In this document: piece by piece, positions 9,046 through 18,836 of the stretch
Layout: each line of letters begins with the position of its first letter
Position numbering within the stretch: position 1 is the stretch's first letter
Assembly (NCBI GenBank): GCA_012798865.1
Contig: JAAZMK010000005.1
Span: forward strand, 1 to 61,929
Length of the DNA stretch: 61,929 bases
Direction of reading: 5' to 3'
Source: Clostridiaceae bacterium
Lineage (GTDB): Bacteria > Bacillota > Clostridia > Saccharofermentanales > DTU023
The notes under the pieces: generated by a model
The model's input: the letters and a program-made list of their open reading frames with translations, nothing else
Databases searched by the model: none
Told to the model about the DNA's origin: nothing
Program-made: the position numbers and the translations under genes

Positions 9046-10035
9046 TCAAGCAAACGCATCTTTTACGTATGTACGACCGCAATAGGCGGCGGCGATCTTT
9101 GCCGCAACATAAGCGTTGTTCAGAACGAGCGCGATGTTCGCCGTGAGACTCTCGCCTCCTGTCTCCGCGACGATGTTCTCAAGCAGGAACGGTGAGACAT
9201 CCTTGCCCGTGATCCCTTGTTCATCGGTCTTAGCGACGGCATTGGCGATGGCGCGGTCGATTTTCTCTTTGTCCATCGCATCTTTTTCCGGAATTGGGTT
9301 GGCGATGACCATGCCGCCAGGGAATCCGAGAGACCGCGAAATACGGTATATTGCCGCCACTTCCTCCGGCGTGTCAACTCGCATCGGCAATTTGTATCCG
9401 CTCTCTCTCGTGTAGAAAGCCGGCATGTCATCCGTCCCGTACCCGATGACCGGGATACCTCCCGTCTCGAGGTATTCGAGTGTCCGCCCGATGTCGAGAA
9501 TCGATTTTGCGCCCGCGCAAATGACGACAACGGGCGTGTTCGCGAGCTCTTCCAAATCGGCAGAGATGTCCATGGTATCTTCGCCGTGTCGATGGACACC
9601 GCCGATCCCGCCTGTCGCAAAGAACGGAATCCCGGCGAGGTGAGACGCGATCATCGTCCCGCTTACAGTCAATGACCCCGTGAGTCCTTTCGTGAGCACG
9701 TAAGCAATATCTCGACGCGACGTTTTCGTTGCGCTCAAACCCTCCATGCCGAACCGTTCAATTTCGGCTGGCGACAACCCGACGCGAATTTTACCGTCAA
9801 GGATACCGATCGTTGCCGGCAACGCACCGCCGCGGTACACTTCCTGTTCCACGGCGAACGCCGTCTCCACGTTCTTAGGATACGGCATCCCGTGCGAAAT
9901 AATCGTTGTCTCGAGCGCGACGATTGGAAAGCCTTTACGAAGCGCCTCCGATACTTCTCTTGATAAATGAATGTATTGCTTCAAAGATTCCATGTTTTTG
10001 TCTCCAACGAAAATTTGTTTTAATAGCTGTTTCAT
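9046..10035 (-). CDS. psuG: Pseudouridine-5'-phosphate glycosidase
   Basis: Breaks the C-C glycosidic bond of pseudouridine 5'-phosphate to uracil and ribose 5-phosphate. The protein has the family landmarks ALETTIISHGMPYP, the TGGIGGVHR segment and the GYGTDDMPAFYTRESGY region. Two starts are plausible: ATG at 10035 (behind AAAGGTGA) gives 329 residues; ATG at 9993 (behind TTGGAGA) gives 315, nearer the usual length. It follows the kinase gene by ten bases, which makes the kinase-glycosidase pair a complete pseudouridine catabolic route. Confidence 0.92.
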   Translation of the reverse strand: MKQLLKQIFVGDKNMESLKQYIHLSREVSEALRKGFPIVALETTIISHGMPYPKNVETAFAVEQEVYRGGALPATIGILDGKIRVGLSPAEIERFGMEGLSATKTSRRDIAYVLTKGLTGSLTVSGTMIASHLAGIPFFATGGIGGVHRHGEDTMDISADLEELANTPVVVICAGAKSILDIGRTLEYLETGGIPVIGYGTDDMPAFYTRESGYKLPMRVDTPEEVAAIYRISRSLGFPGGMVIANPIPEKDAMDKEKIDRAIANAVAKTDEQGITGKDVSPFLLENIVAETGGESLTANIALVLNNAYVAAKIAAAYCGRTYVKDAFA

Positions 10036-10045
10036 CGCTCACCTT

Positions 10046-11059
10046 TCAGAGAACCTGAATCGTTAGTTTTGAAGAAGCGGCTCGTTGTTCGAGCGCCTCG
10101 ATTGTTATCGCTTCATTGACGGCGCCCGGCGATTCAAGAGCGAGCGACGCGGCAGCTTGAGAAAGACGCGCTGCATCGTCAAGCGTGTGACCCGATATCG
10201 TCGCCCATGCAAAGACGGCGCACATCGCGTCACCCGCTCCCGTCGTATTAATAATACTGGTCGTTTTCACAATACGTCCATCCACCTCTTTCTCGACCAC
10301 GCAATCGTATTGCGTCGCGACGGTCTGCCGCCCATCGGCAAACAGAGCGCCTTCTGCGCCGAGTGAAAGGCAAATTCGTTCAATCCCATTCGCAAGCAAT
10401 TGATGGATCGCTTTGACTGCGGCTTCAAAGCTCGCAATCCGATGTCCCGTTAAGTGCTCTGCCTCAATACGATTGAGCTTCATACCTGCGAGTCGATGGA
10501 AAACCGGCTTCAGCCGATCGACTTTTGCCTGAGAGACAGCATCCGCAAAGATCGGAATCTCCCATTCATTCGCTAAATGGACGATCACATTTTCCGGAAG
10601 ATTCGCATCAATTACCGCCGCACAAGGATGCATCGGTCGTGAATCAACTTCGCGGAATAAAGTAGAGGCAAGCGTGCACCAATTTTCAACATCGCGAGGT
10701 GCAAGCGACTCGATGGCTCTCATATCGTTGATGGCGGCAATCATATCGCCTGTTTCATCGTTGATGGCGATATAGCGTGAAGTCGAAAGATCTGATCTCA
10801 CAAGCACATGATCGAGCTCCAGGTTCGACTCGCGACCGATCGCGTCTAAAGCCAACCCGACGGAATCTTCCCCTCTTACGGACAAAAAATAAACGGGACG
10901 CGTGAGTAATGCGAGATTGCGTGCAATATTGAACGCGACGCCTCCCGCACGTTCTACAACATTCCCCGGTGTCGAATCGCTTAAATGAAAAGGTTGCCGA
11001 GCCGTCGCGATGAGGTCAAGATTTTGACCTCCCGCGACGAGCCAAATTGCATCCGACAT
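10046..11059 (-). CDS. psuK: PfkB-family pseudouridine kinase
   Basis: 337-residue sugar/nucleoside kinase of the ribokinase (PfkB) family, expected to phosphorylate pseudouridine at O5'. The N-terminal GGxxNLD region and the C-terminal NTTGAGDAMCAVFAW segment with the catalytic Asp are visible. Assignment to pseudouridine rests on the adjacent psuG and the nucleoside transporter; on sequence alone another nucleoside kinase is possible. Begins three bases after the permease gene, behind AAAGGACAG, so it is in the same operon. Confidence 0.85.
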   Translation of the reverse strand: MSDAIWLVAGGQNLDLIATARQPFHLSDSTPGNVVERAGGVAFNIARNLALLTRPVYFLSVRGEDSVGLALDAIGRESNLELDHVLVRSDLSTSRYIAINDETGDMIAAINDMRAIESLAPRDVENWCTLASTLFREVDSRPMHPCAAVIDANLPENVIVHLANEWEIPIFADAVSQAKVDRLKPVFHRLAGMKLNRIEAEHLTGHRIASFEAAVKAIHQLLANGIERICLSLGAEGALFADGRQTVATQYDCVVEKEVDGRIVKTTSIINTTGAGDAMCAVFAWATISGHTLDDAARLSQAAASLALESPGAVNEAITIEALEQRAASSKLTIQVL

Positions 11060-11062
11060 CTG

Positions 11063-11995
11063 TTACTGTCCTTTAAAGTAGGGCTGACCGACAGCTTTAG
11101 GCGGAGTCGACCGATCGACAAACACCATAAGAACGAGAAGTGTCAGCACATAGGGGAGCATCGCAAGAATCTGCGTAGGCAACCAAGGCGTACCGGCAAG
11201 GATGACGGTGAGCGCCTGAGCAAAACCGAACAATAGACACGCGAGTGTCGCACCGATAGGTCTCCAGTTTCCGAAGATAACGGCTGCCAATGCGATAAAT
11301 CCTTGACCGCTGATCACGCTAGGGGTAAACCTTCCGGCGATCGCGAGAGCCGTAACTCCGCCCCCAAGACCTGCCAGCACGCCTGAAAGCGTCGTGCAAA
11401 CGTAGCGAATGAGCGTGACGTTGACGCCGAGCGTATCGGCTGCGCCCGGATGTTCGCCGCATGCCCTGACACGCAATCCCGTCTTCGTTTTATAAAGAAC
11501 GAACCACACGACCAACGCGATCACGAACGCTAAGATCACCGTGAGATCGATTTCTGCGGACTGCAGCAGGCGTGAATTCGATTTATCGACACCCAACAGT
11601 TCCAAAACTTTCGGAATGCCTTTCGGAACGGTGTTCGACTGAGCGGCACCGTTAAACAAACGGCGCGTAATGAATGTCGCTATACCGAGTCCGACGAGAT
11701 TGAGCGCGATACCTGAAATAATCTGGTTGCCCTTAGCGGTCACAGCAATAAAAGCATGGATTAATGCCAAAAAGCCGCCGAAAACAGCACCCGCCAGGAG
11801 ACCCAACCAAGGGTTCGCCGCGAAAAAACCAACGATGGCAGCACCGCAAGCGCCGAACGCCATCATGCCCTCAAGTCCGATGTTGTCAACGCCGGAACGC
11901 TGTGTCAAAACGCCGCCGATCGCTGTAAAGATCAAAGGCGATGAGTACATGAGCGTAATGGAGATCGTCAGAACAATCGTGTTAAGAAATTCCAT
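11063..11995 (-). CDS. Nucleoside ABC transporter permease (NupQ/YufQ type)
   Basis: 310-residue polytopic membrane protein of the branched-chain/BMP-type permease family, with many hydrophobic helices and the GVDNIGLEGMMAFGACGAA segment conserved in BMP-linked permeases. It should pair with the other permease to form the channel of a nucleoside importer. Five bases separate it from the other permease gene, and its start follows AAAGGAG. Specificity for nucleosides comes from the neighbouring salvage enzymes. Confidence 0.88.
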   Translation of the reverse strand: MEFLNTIVLTISITLMYSSPLIFTAIGGVLTQRSGVDNIGLEGMMAFGACGAAIVGFFAANPWLGLLAGAVFGGFLALIHAFIAVTAKGNQIISGIALNLVGLGIATFITRRLFNGAAQSNTVPKGIPKVLELLGVDKSNSRLLQSAEIDLTVILAFVIALVVWFVLYKTKTGLRVRACGEHPGAADTLGVNVTLIRYVCTTLSGVLAGLGGGVTALAIAGRFTPSVISGQGFIALAAVIFGNWRPIGATLACLLFGFAQALTVILAGTPWLPTQILAMLPYVLTLLVLMVFVDRSTPPKAVGQPYFKGQ

Positions 11996-12000
11996 GGCGT

Positions 12001-13112
12001 TTACTCCTTCCTTTCAAGGCGTTCAGCAAGCCTCGGCAACGCGGGTGCCAGCGCAATGCATAGGACAAGCGTACCGATCATGATGTTGATAATCTCTGTC
12101 GGCGCTCTCATTCTCGACTGAATTTCGAGACCTCCGAACTTCAGAGCCGCATAGAGAAGACCCGCAAAAACGCAACCGATCGGATGATTGCTGGCGATCA
12201 GAGCGACGGATATGCCGTCCCATCCGTAACCCTCCGTTGTGCCTAGCATCGTAATGTAGTAGGACGTTGACATGACGAGCATCGCACCGCCGACGGCTGC
12301 CACACCGCCCGAGATAAACATGGACATCAGAGCGTTGCGTTTGACCGGCATGGCGGAAAATTCCGCGGCATAGCGGTTGTAGCCTACGGCGCGAAGCTCA
12401 TACCCAAGGCGCGTGTATTTGAGAATGAGCCAAAGAAGGAGCGCCGTGATGAGCATAATGATGATCGCATACCCGGCATCCGTCCTGATAAACGGTCTCA
12501 GGAACGGCGAGCTCTCACTAAGCGCTTGACCTTCTGCCGTTGTTCGGAAATCCCTGTGAAAGAAGTTGATCTTCGCCGTATCGAGGATTTCAGGTGAATG
12601 TTGTGAACCCGGCACTTTGACGCTCTTCATGTTCACGATAAAAATCATGAAGTAGTAAGCGATCCAGTTCAACATAATCGTAGAAATGACCTCGTGGATA
12701 TTGAACCGATTCTTCAGCCACGCCGCAAAACCGGCATAAAGACCACCCACAGCAAAAGCACATAGAATAATAAACAGGGGGTGAAGGATGGGCGGCATTG
12801 GAACATAGAAGCCGACAATCGCCCCCGTGATTTGTCCGAGAATAAACTGACCTTCCGCACCGATGTTAAATAATCCCGTACGTCCGGCAAATGCGACGGC
12901 GAGACCGGTCATGGCGATCGGCACCGAATCCACTATGACCTGCATGATGCGGTTCGTGCTGGAGAAGACACCGGTAAACATATAAGAAAAACCTTTGACC
13001 GGATCATAGCCCCCAGTGCAAGTGCAAGCGTGCCGATTATAAACCCGATGATCAGCGCTAGAACAACCGCAGCCATCGGTCTCCTTAGAGCTTTGGCTAA
13101 CCATGCCCTCAT
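12001..13112 (-). CDS. Nucleoside ABC transporter permease (NupP/YufP type), with an apparent frameshift
   Basis: Second permease of the importer, with the RTGLFNIGAEGQFILG segment of the family. The true start is the ATG at 13112, which overlaps the stop of the ATPase gene (ATGA) behind GGAGGT. That frame encodes a normal N-terminal membrane helix (RPMAAVVLALIIGFIIGTLA) but loses register at a run of five G (plus-strand C 13010-13014). One extra G would join it to the long frame ending at 12001, restoring LGGYDPVKGFS. The alternative ATG at 13119 gives a polar, cysteine-rich N-terminus that looks like an out-of-frame artefact. Either a sequencing indel or a real mutation; see findings. Confidence 0.85.
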
Positions 13113-14641
13113 TGTCCACCTCCTGCCATCAGAAGCCCGATCGCCTGCTCATCCGTTTCCTCGGGATCGAGGTCCGCGACCATCGAACCGTTATAGATGA
13201 CATTGATACGATCGGCAATATCGAGTACTTCATCGAGTTCAAACGAAACGAGAAGCACAGCCCTGCCTTGGTCGCGCTGTTCGACGAGTGCGCTTCTCAC
13301 AAATTCAATCGCACCGACATCGAGTCCTCGTGTTGGTTGACATGCAATCAGGAGGTCCGGCTCCTGTTCAACCGTGCGAGCGACAATGACTTTTTGCTGA
13401 TTGCCTCCCGACAATTCCCTCACCGGTTGCATGGAACAATCCGCCGGACGAATATCGAATTCCTCAATCAGTCTTTCCGCATAATCATCGACTTTCTTCC
13501 AAGATATAAAAGGTCCGCGACCCGAAAAACGCTTTTCCTTATAGGTCTCAAGAATGAGGTTTTCTCCGACGTTAAATTCGAGCACAAGCCCTCGCTTGTG
13601 ACGATCCTCGTGGATTGTTTTGATGCCCGCGTTGTGTGTATCAATCGGCATCCCGTTCGCAATATCGACACCGTTAACGAGAATCTCGCCCGATTCGGAT
13701 TTTCTAAGCCCCGTGATGGCTTCGATCAGCTCCGTCTGCCCATTTCCGTCAACACCGGCGATGGCGAGAATTTCGCCGCGCCGCACATGCATTGAGAGGT
13801 CTCTCACCTGTGGAATGCCGCGGGCATCTTTAACCGTGAGATTGCGGATTTCCATGACTTTTTCACCGGGTTTTGCCTTGTCTTTAGCCGTTGTCAGCTT
13901 GACTTCGCGTCCGACCATCATGGAAGCGAGATCTTTTTCCGTAACGTCACTGACACGGACAGTGCCTACCAACTTACCACGCCTGATGACCGTGCAATCA
14001 TCGGCAGCGGCCATGATCTCCTTCAGCTTATGCGTAATGATGATGATCGTCTTGCCATCGGCGACGAGACTTCTCATCGTCACGATCAGACTATCAATTT
14101 CCTGCGGAGTGAGAACGGCCGTCGGTTCATCGAGAATCAGAATGTCAACGCCGCGGAACAGCGCTTTCAATATTTCGACGCGTTGTTGCGTCGCGACAGA
14201 AACGTCCATAATGACTTCCTCGGGATCGACCTCGAGCCCGTATTGTTTGCCGAAGTCGCGGATCATGTCATTCATCAAAGCATGATCAAGACGCCCGAGC
14301 GATTTTGTCGGCTCGCTCCCGAGCACAATGTTCTCAGCGATGGTCATATTTTCCACTAGCATGAAATGCTGGTGCACCATGCCGATGCCATGTGATATGG
14401 CTTGTTTCGGATTGCGAATGTCTACCGTCTCGCCGTCGATCTTAATCTCGCCTGCGTCGCCCGAATACAGACCGTACAGGATTTTCATCAAGGTTGATTT
14501 CCCCGCGCCGTTCTCTCCGAGCAGCGCATGTATCGTACCCGTGCGAACCCTGAGATCAACGTTGTCGAGTGCCTTGAAATGACCGAATGATTTTGAGATG
14601 CCGATCATTTCGACGGCAAACTCAGCTGAATCCTTCTTCAT
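13109..14641 (-). CDS. Nucleoside ABC transporter ATP-binding protein (NupO/YufO type)
   Basis: Duplicated ATPase of 510 residues, as in monosaccharide and BMP-type nucleoside importers. The first domain has Walker A GENGAGKST and Walker B LDEPTAVL; its signature reads VATQQ rather than LSVGEQ. The second domain has the usual degenerate Walker A (GVDGNGQTE) and a canonical LSGGNQQK signature. Downstream stop overlaps the permease start; upstream lie a hairpin and the BMP lipoprotein gene. The layout lipoprotein-ATPase-permease-permease matches B. subtilis nupNOPQ. Confidence 0.92.
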   Translation of the reverse strand: MKKDSAEFAVEMIGISKSFGHFKALDNVDLRVRTGTIHALLGENGAGKSTLMKILYGLYSGDAGEIKIDGETVDIRNPKQAISHGIGMVHQHFMLVENMTIAENIVLGSEPTKSLGRLDHALMNDMIRDFGKQYGLEVDPEEVIMDVSVATQQRVEILKALFRGVDILILDEPTAVLTPQEIDSLIVTMRSLVADGKTIIIITHKLKEIMAAADDCTVIRRGKLVGTVRVSDVTEKDLASMMVGREVKLTTAKDKAKPGEKVMEIRNLTVKDARGIPQVRDLSMHVRRGEILAIAGVDGNGQTELIEAITGLRKSESGEILVNGVDIANGMPIDTHNAGIKTIHEDRHKRGLVLEFNVGENLILETYKEKRFSGRGPFISWKKVDDYAERLIEEFDIRPADCSMQPVRELSGGNQQKVIVARTVEQEPDLLIACQPTRGLDVGAIEFVRSALVEQRDQGRAVLLVSFELDEVLDIADRINVIYNGSMVADLDPEETDEQAIGLLMAGGGQ

Positions 14642-14661
14642 GTTGTCTCTCCATAGCGAAC

Positions 14662-14691
14662 GCCCGGATGCCCATTACGGAGCACCCGGGC
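14662..14691 (-). promoter_or_regulatory. Intercistronic hairpin between BMP lipoprotein and ATPase genes
   Basis: Near-perfect 10-base inverted repeat (GCCCGGGTGC/GCATCCGGGC, one mismatch) without a T tail. Such hairpins commonly protect the 3' end of a binding-protein message so that it is more abundant than the message for the membrane parts; that role is inferred. Confidence 0.6.
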
Positions 14692-14736
14692 AAGCTTTCA
14701 GCGAATGATATCAATCATCCATGAACGACGTGCTGA

Positions 14737-15792
14737 TTAATCGAGATTCGCTTTCCAAGCCTCGAATTCTTCAGCCGAGATCGGGCATTTGATCTCGCCC
14801 GCGATAATTTTCTTCTCGATCTCTTTCGTTTTGTCGAGGAGCTCTTTCGGGACGTGCTTGTCAGACGATGGCGCGATGCCGACTCCGCCCTCCTTCAGCC
14901 CAAAATAGAATGTCTTACCCCCGACGTCCTCACCATCGAGAACTTTCTTCGACAGCTCATAGACAGCTTGGTCGACGTTCTTCAGCGCCGATGTCAGCAC
15001 ATGGTCGGGAGCCAGAGCATTCTGGTCGAGGTCAACGCCGATAGCCCATTTATCAAGCTCTTTCGCCGCGGTAATCGCGCCGGAGCCAGCCTGACCGGCA
15101 GCGTGGTAGACGATGTCCGCGCCGTCCGAGTACATCTTCGTGGCGGTCGCCTTACCCTTCGCCGTATCGCCGAACGTGTCGATCGTCACGGCATCGACGC
15201 GGATCTCTTTCCCAAGCTCCCGTGCGGCATACTCAACACCGGCGAGATAACCGTACTGGAAGCGGAACATGACATCGCCTTCCATGCCGAGAATAAAGCC
15301 GACATGGTCAGTTTTCGTCATGTGACCGGCGATGTAGCCGACGAGGAACGACGATTCTTCAGAATGGAACATGGCGCCGACCGCATTCGGAAGCTCACCT
15401 TCCGCGTAGCCTTGGTCGACGATCGCAAAAAGACGGTCAGGATGCGCCTTCGACGCATCCGCAATCGCTTGGGCCATCATGAAGCCGATACCCCAAATGA
15501 CATCGGCACCCTCTTCAGACTTGCGGTCAAGGTTCGTCTTATAATCGGCTTCTTTCTCCGACTCAAGGAATGAAATTTCGACACCTTCTTTTTCCAGTCT
15601 CTCCATGCCGTTCCATGCTGACTGGTTAAAAGACTCGTCGTTGATGCCGCCGATGTCAGTAATCATCGCGACTTTCTTTCCTTTGTACTTCCCTGCGTCT
15701 ACACCTGGGTCGTCATCTTTCGGTCCACATCCGACCACGAAGGTCAGAACGAGAGCCATCACCAGAAGTAGGCAAAACAGTTTCCTTTTCAT
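14737..15792 (-). CDS. BMP-family nucleoside-binding lipoprotein
   Basis: 351-residue substrate-binding lipoprotein of the BMP/Med family (PnrA, NupN). The signal peptide ends in a lipobox (FVVGC, Cys near residue 22). The mature part has the family segments DIGGINDESFNQSAWNG and GYIAGHMTKTDHVGFILG. It binds nucleosides outside the membrane and delivers them to the permeases encoded downstream. Cytidine deaminase precedes it and pseudouridine, uridine and other salvage enzymes follow, which supports nucleosides as ligand. Confidence 0.92.
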   Translation of the reverse strand: MKRKLFCLLLVMALVLTFVVGCGPKDDDPGVDAGKYKGKKVAMITDIGGINDESFNQSAWNGMERLEKEGVEISFLESEKEADYKTNLDRKSEEGADVIWGIGFMMAQAIADASKAHPDRLFAIVDQGYAEGELPNAVGAMFHSEESSFLVGYIAGHMTKTDHVGFILGMEGDVMFRFQYGYLAGVEYAARELGKEIRVDAVTIDTFGDTAKGKATATKMYSDGADIVYHAAGQAGSGAITAAKELDKWAIGVDLDQNALAPDHVLTSALKNVDQAVYELSKKVLDGEDVGGKTFYFGLKEGGVGIAPSSDKHVPKELLDKTKEIEKKIIAGEIKCPISAEEFEAWKANLD

Positions 15793-15859
15793 TTTTTCCT
15801 CCTATTTTAGCTGCTGCCGCTGCTTCCGTTCGACCGGCTTTGCAAGCGGGTCCACCTAT

Positions 15860-15891
15860 TTTAAAGACTCCGCAAATGAGAGTCATTTAAA
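15860..15891 (-). promoter_or_regulatory. Hairpin between cdd and the BMP lipoprotein gene
   Basis: Imperfect inverted repeat TTTAAATGACTC/GAGTCTTTAAA in the 118-base gap. It may end or attenuate transcription after cdd; no clear T tract follows and no purine-riboswitch core was found. Confidence 0.4.
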
Positions 15892-15910
15892 CATTACAAT
15901 CCATGCCGCC

Positions 15911-16357
15911 CTATTCCAACAGATAATCGAGATCTTCGGGTCCGAACGAATGCGGCAAAAGCGCATTCAAGCTCGACTCAAAGTATTCCGTAGGAGATGT
16001 TGCAACGAAGATAAGCAGTTCTCCGGAAGGAGGTAAAAATTCGCGAAGAACCTGGCGACAAATCCCGCACGGGTACGCTAAATCGAGATGCTCTAAATCG
16101 GCATTCTCCTCAGCGCCGACAACTGCGATGGCGATAAAAGACTTGGCGCCCTCAGACACGGCTTTGACCGCCGCTGTTCGCTCCGCGCATATGGTCGCGC
16201 CATACGATGCATTCTCTATATTCGCACCCCGGAAAATTCTGCCGTCAGTAGTCAAGATAGCTGCACCAACCTTAAAACGGGAATACGGGGCATAGCTATT
16301 CTCTCGTGCCAAAAAAGCCTCTTTGACTAGGCGTTGTTTCATCTCTTCTTTAATCAT
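15911..16357 (-). CDS. cdd: Cytidine deaminase
   Basis: Zinc enzyme that converts (deoxy)cytidine to (deoxy)uridine. The zinc ligand and proton shuttle motif CAERTA and the second zinc motif PCGICRQ are present, in a protein of about 148 residues, close to the usual 130-140. The start is uncertain: ATG at 16357 has a weak AAAGG upstream, and an ATG at 16342 is possible. The frame is open to 16405 but the extra residues do not look coding. It stands at the head of the nucleoside operon and feeds uridine to the phosphorylase at its end. Confidence 0.92.
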   Translation of the reverse strand: MIKEEMKQRLVKEAFLARENSYAPYSRFKVGAAILTTDGRIFRGANIENASYGATICAERTAAVKAVSEGAKSFIAIAVVGAEENADLEHLDLAYPCGICRQVLREFLPPSGELLIFVATSPTEYFESSLNALLPHSFGPEDLDYLLE

Positions 16358-16745
16358 CGTAAAGCAAACCTTTTTTCTTGACCGGAGAATGTGTTCGAAG
16401 GGCAAGGCGAATTCTTTCCGAAACGACCCGGCGCTTCCATATCATTCGTCTAATGAACGCCCTCATTTTACCATACTTTATAGGTTAATCCGACAAGTTG
16501 CGCCCTCTAATCCGCAAACAATTTATGTTTCAGTTTATGTTTCGACTTACCGTCACAAAATCTGATTTGTTCATAATGATTCTATTATTATCGAGGGCAC
16601 GAAAGATTTAGCTGACATCAAAACTAAAGCGCCATTTGAAAATATGCATGGAAACAACTTTAAAGAGCAGGTAGTAAAGACACCTACATTATCTCTAAGA
16701 GAAAGATAACAGACTCTAAAGCAAAAGAAAATCCCGTATGGTCGC
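16358..16745. other. Intergenic region between cdd and the BlaR1-like gene
   Basis: AT-rich gap. On the plus strand 16566-16709 is open for 47 codons and reads like protein (for example ADIKTKAPFENMHGNN), but has no start codon near its 5' end and no recognised family. It may be a gene remnant. Otherwise it should hold the cdd promoter on the minus strand; no clear consensus was seen. Confidence 0.35.
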
Positions 16746-18836
16746 CTAATGGTCAATCATTTGAAGCAACATGTAAACTGCCGGTCGATTGATCTCAATC
16801 CACCCGTCGTCGCCGTGCTGCTTTTCGAGTTTTTTTGCCTGATCCAGCCACGCATCAAAATATTCCTGCCCTGTTTCTGCTTCAAGTTTAAGCGCAGATT
16901 CCGGCGCCAGTTCATCCAAGATGATTCGCATGAGATGCCCTTTTAGTCCCGTCTGATCGCCGCGTAAGAATTCCGAGAAGATGTGTTGAAGCGTGCCGGC
17001 TTTGTCCGCCAACAATTGTTCATGTTCCTTCTTGTGTGCCTTCAGATAATCTCCCGGATTGGAGGAATCTTCAGGAGAAGACATGATGGTGTCAAACAAT
17101 GCGCTGATCATGGTATCGTAGGGCAAGGACCGGGAAACAAAGAACGTGCACTCTTCAATATCCGAATCCAAGACCTCCGCGAGCACAAACCACCCCGCCA
17201 TGTCGCAAGTGCCGGGGTAATAAGGATTGTTTGCCGGAACGACATCCATCATAAGGGTGGAGCCGTTAACGGTCACGTTCATAAGCTTAAACCTGTTAGA
17301 ACCGCTGACTGTTGTCACGTAGACGACCAACACCGTATGGTTGGCAAAGAAATCGTCATTATACGCGGCGGTTACCTCATTGAACGATGGCACTTCATCA
17401 TATCTGCCGCTAAACGACAGAACACCTTGGAACGTTGTCTTAAACTGTTCCAAGTCTGCCCTTGTATCAAACTTGTAGATCGGGTTATGCGGCGTCGAGT
17501 TGATTACAAATACGCCCGGATTCAAGCTCTCGGTCAAAATGCGGTCATCCTCCGTCCAACCTGCCCACGCCACATGTGAATTGGTCTCAATGAAGCGCGG
17601 TTCATTTTTCACGATTTTGATGGCATAGACCTTTTCCAACTGAGCAGGATAAGTTTCCAGTATGCCGCCATTGTACTCAATGACCACGGTATCGCCCACG
17701 TTCGGCACCGGGGATGCGGGCAGGAACTCCACAGGAACGAAGAAGCTGTCAGACGACGCCAGTTCCGCGGAGCCTTCAATCGGTTTTACCAACATGTTAC
17801 CGTTGTCGATGTCTGTAATGATCGCCGTCAGTGTCTTCGTAACAGCGTTCACATCGGTACGCGCAGCCGGCACTTCCCCCGAAGGACTTGACAGCGTCTT
17901 TTGGTTTGTTAAAAGGCATACTGCTAGGATCACACAGGCAACTACGGCGACGGCTATGATCCAAAAGGTCGGTTTCTTATAGTTCAATACGCCCTTCACC
18001 CTCTCCTTTATTCCCGTTTCGCCAAAAGCGAGCGGACAAGCGGTGATCCGCTTTTGCGGCAGACTGCAATCGAGAAGCGCCTGGGAGTACCTGACCATGC
18101 TTTCTTTGTCCATTTCCCGGATGACCTTTTCATCACAAGCCATTTCGATATCACGGCAAAGCAGTATATAGGCGACCCAGCACAACGGATTAAACCAGTA
18201 GATCGCCAGCAGAAGAAATCCGAGCGGTTTCCACCAATGGTCACGGCGCTGAATGTGCGCGCGCTCGTGGTGAATCACGCAGTCAAGCGTTTCCCCGGTT
18301 AGCGAGGAAGGCACATAGATCATCGGCTTGAACACGCCGAGGATAAAGGGCGCATGGATTTCATCGCACATCTTGATGTGATCCCCCAGAAGAATGGCGG
18401 TCGAAACCGTCCTTTTCAATCTTAAATAGCTTACCAAGGCATAGAGGAGCAAAGCGACAACTCCTGCGACCCATATGACCGCGACGAGAGGCAGGGCGAC
18501 CTGCAAGGGATTGCTGCTCACAACGGGAGCGGGCATTACTGAATCCGCAACGATCGGATTGACCGTATTCGTGACCGTTGTGATGCCTGAATGGTCGGCT
18601 GGGAACTGTGACAGAACAAGATCGGCAGGGATGGTCTCACGGCTTGAGATCAAGCTGAAGGCGCTTTCAATGGTAAACGGACAGACAAGCCGAATGGCGA
18701 CTAAAGCCCAAAGCAGACAGACTATCCATTTCGGCGCCTTCTTCAGCAGGGCGCGCGCCAGCACCACGGCGAGAATGAGCCAGCTTGCCGTGATGCTCAT
18801 ATTCAAGATCTTTAGAAATACTGCGCTCATGTTCAT
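16746..18836 (-). CDS. BlaR1/MecR1-type M56 metallopeptidase sensor with a long extracellular domain
   Basis: 696-residue membrane protein. The N-terminal third has the hydrophobic segments of BlaR1-type sensors and the zinc peptidase motif HHERAH near residue 190, followed by the CDEKVIREM segment. A further membrane segment near residue 310 leads to an extracellular region of about 370 residues. That region is not the penicillin-binding domain of BlaR1: it begins with a small OB-like part (YNGGILETYPAQLEKVYAI) and continues with unrecognised sequence. It probably senses an extracellular signal and cleaves the BlaI-like repressor encoded just upstream, whose stop codon it overlaps by four bases. 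No beta-lactamase gene is adjacent. Confidence 0.85.
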   Translation of the reverse strand: MNMSAVFLKILNMSITASWLILAVVLARALLKKAPKWIVCLLWALVAIRLVCPFTIESAFSLISSRETIPADLVLSQFPADHSGITTVTNTVNPIVADSVMPAPVVSSNPLQVALPLVAVIWVAGVVALLLYALVSYLRLKRTVSTAILLGDHIKMCDEIHAPFILGVFKPMIYVPSSLTGETLDCVIHHERAHIQRRDHWWKPLGFLLLAIYWFNPLCWVAYILLCRDIEMACDEKVIREMDKESMVRYSQALLDCSLPQKRITACPLAFGETGIKERVKGVLNYKKPTFWIIAVAVVACVILAVCLLTNQKTLSSPSGEVPAARTDVNAVTKTLTAIITDIDNGNMLVKPIEGSAELASSDSFFVPVEFLPASPVPNVGDTVVIEYNGGILETYPAQLEKVYAIKIVKNEPRFIETNSHVAWAGWTEDDRILTESLNPGVFVINSTPHNPIYKFDTRADLEQFKTTFQGVLSFSGRYDEVPSFNEVTAAYNDDFFANHTVLVVYVTTVSGSNRFKLMNVTVNGSTLMMDVVPANNPYYPGTCDMAGWFVLAEVLDSDIEECTFFVSRSLPYDTMISALFDTIMSSPEDSSNPGDYLKAHKKEHEQLLADKAGTLQHIFSEFLRGDQTGLKGHLMRIILDELAPESALKLEAETGQEYFDAWLDQAKKLEKQHGDDGWIEINRPAVYMLLQMIDH

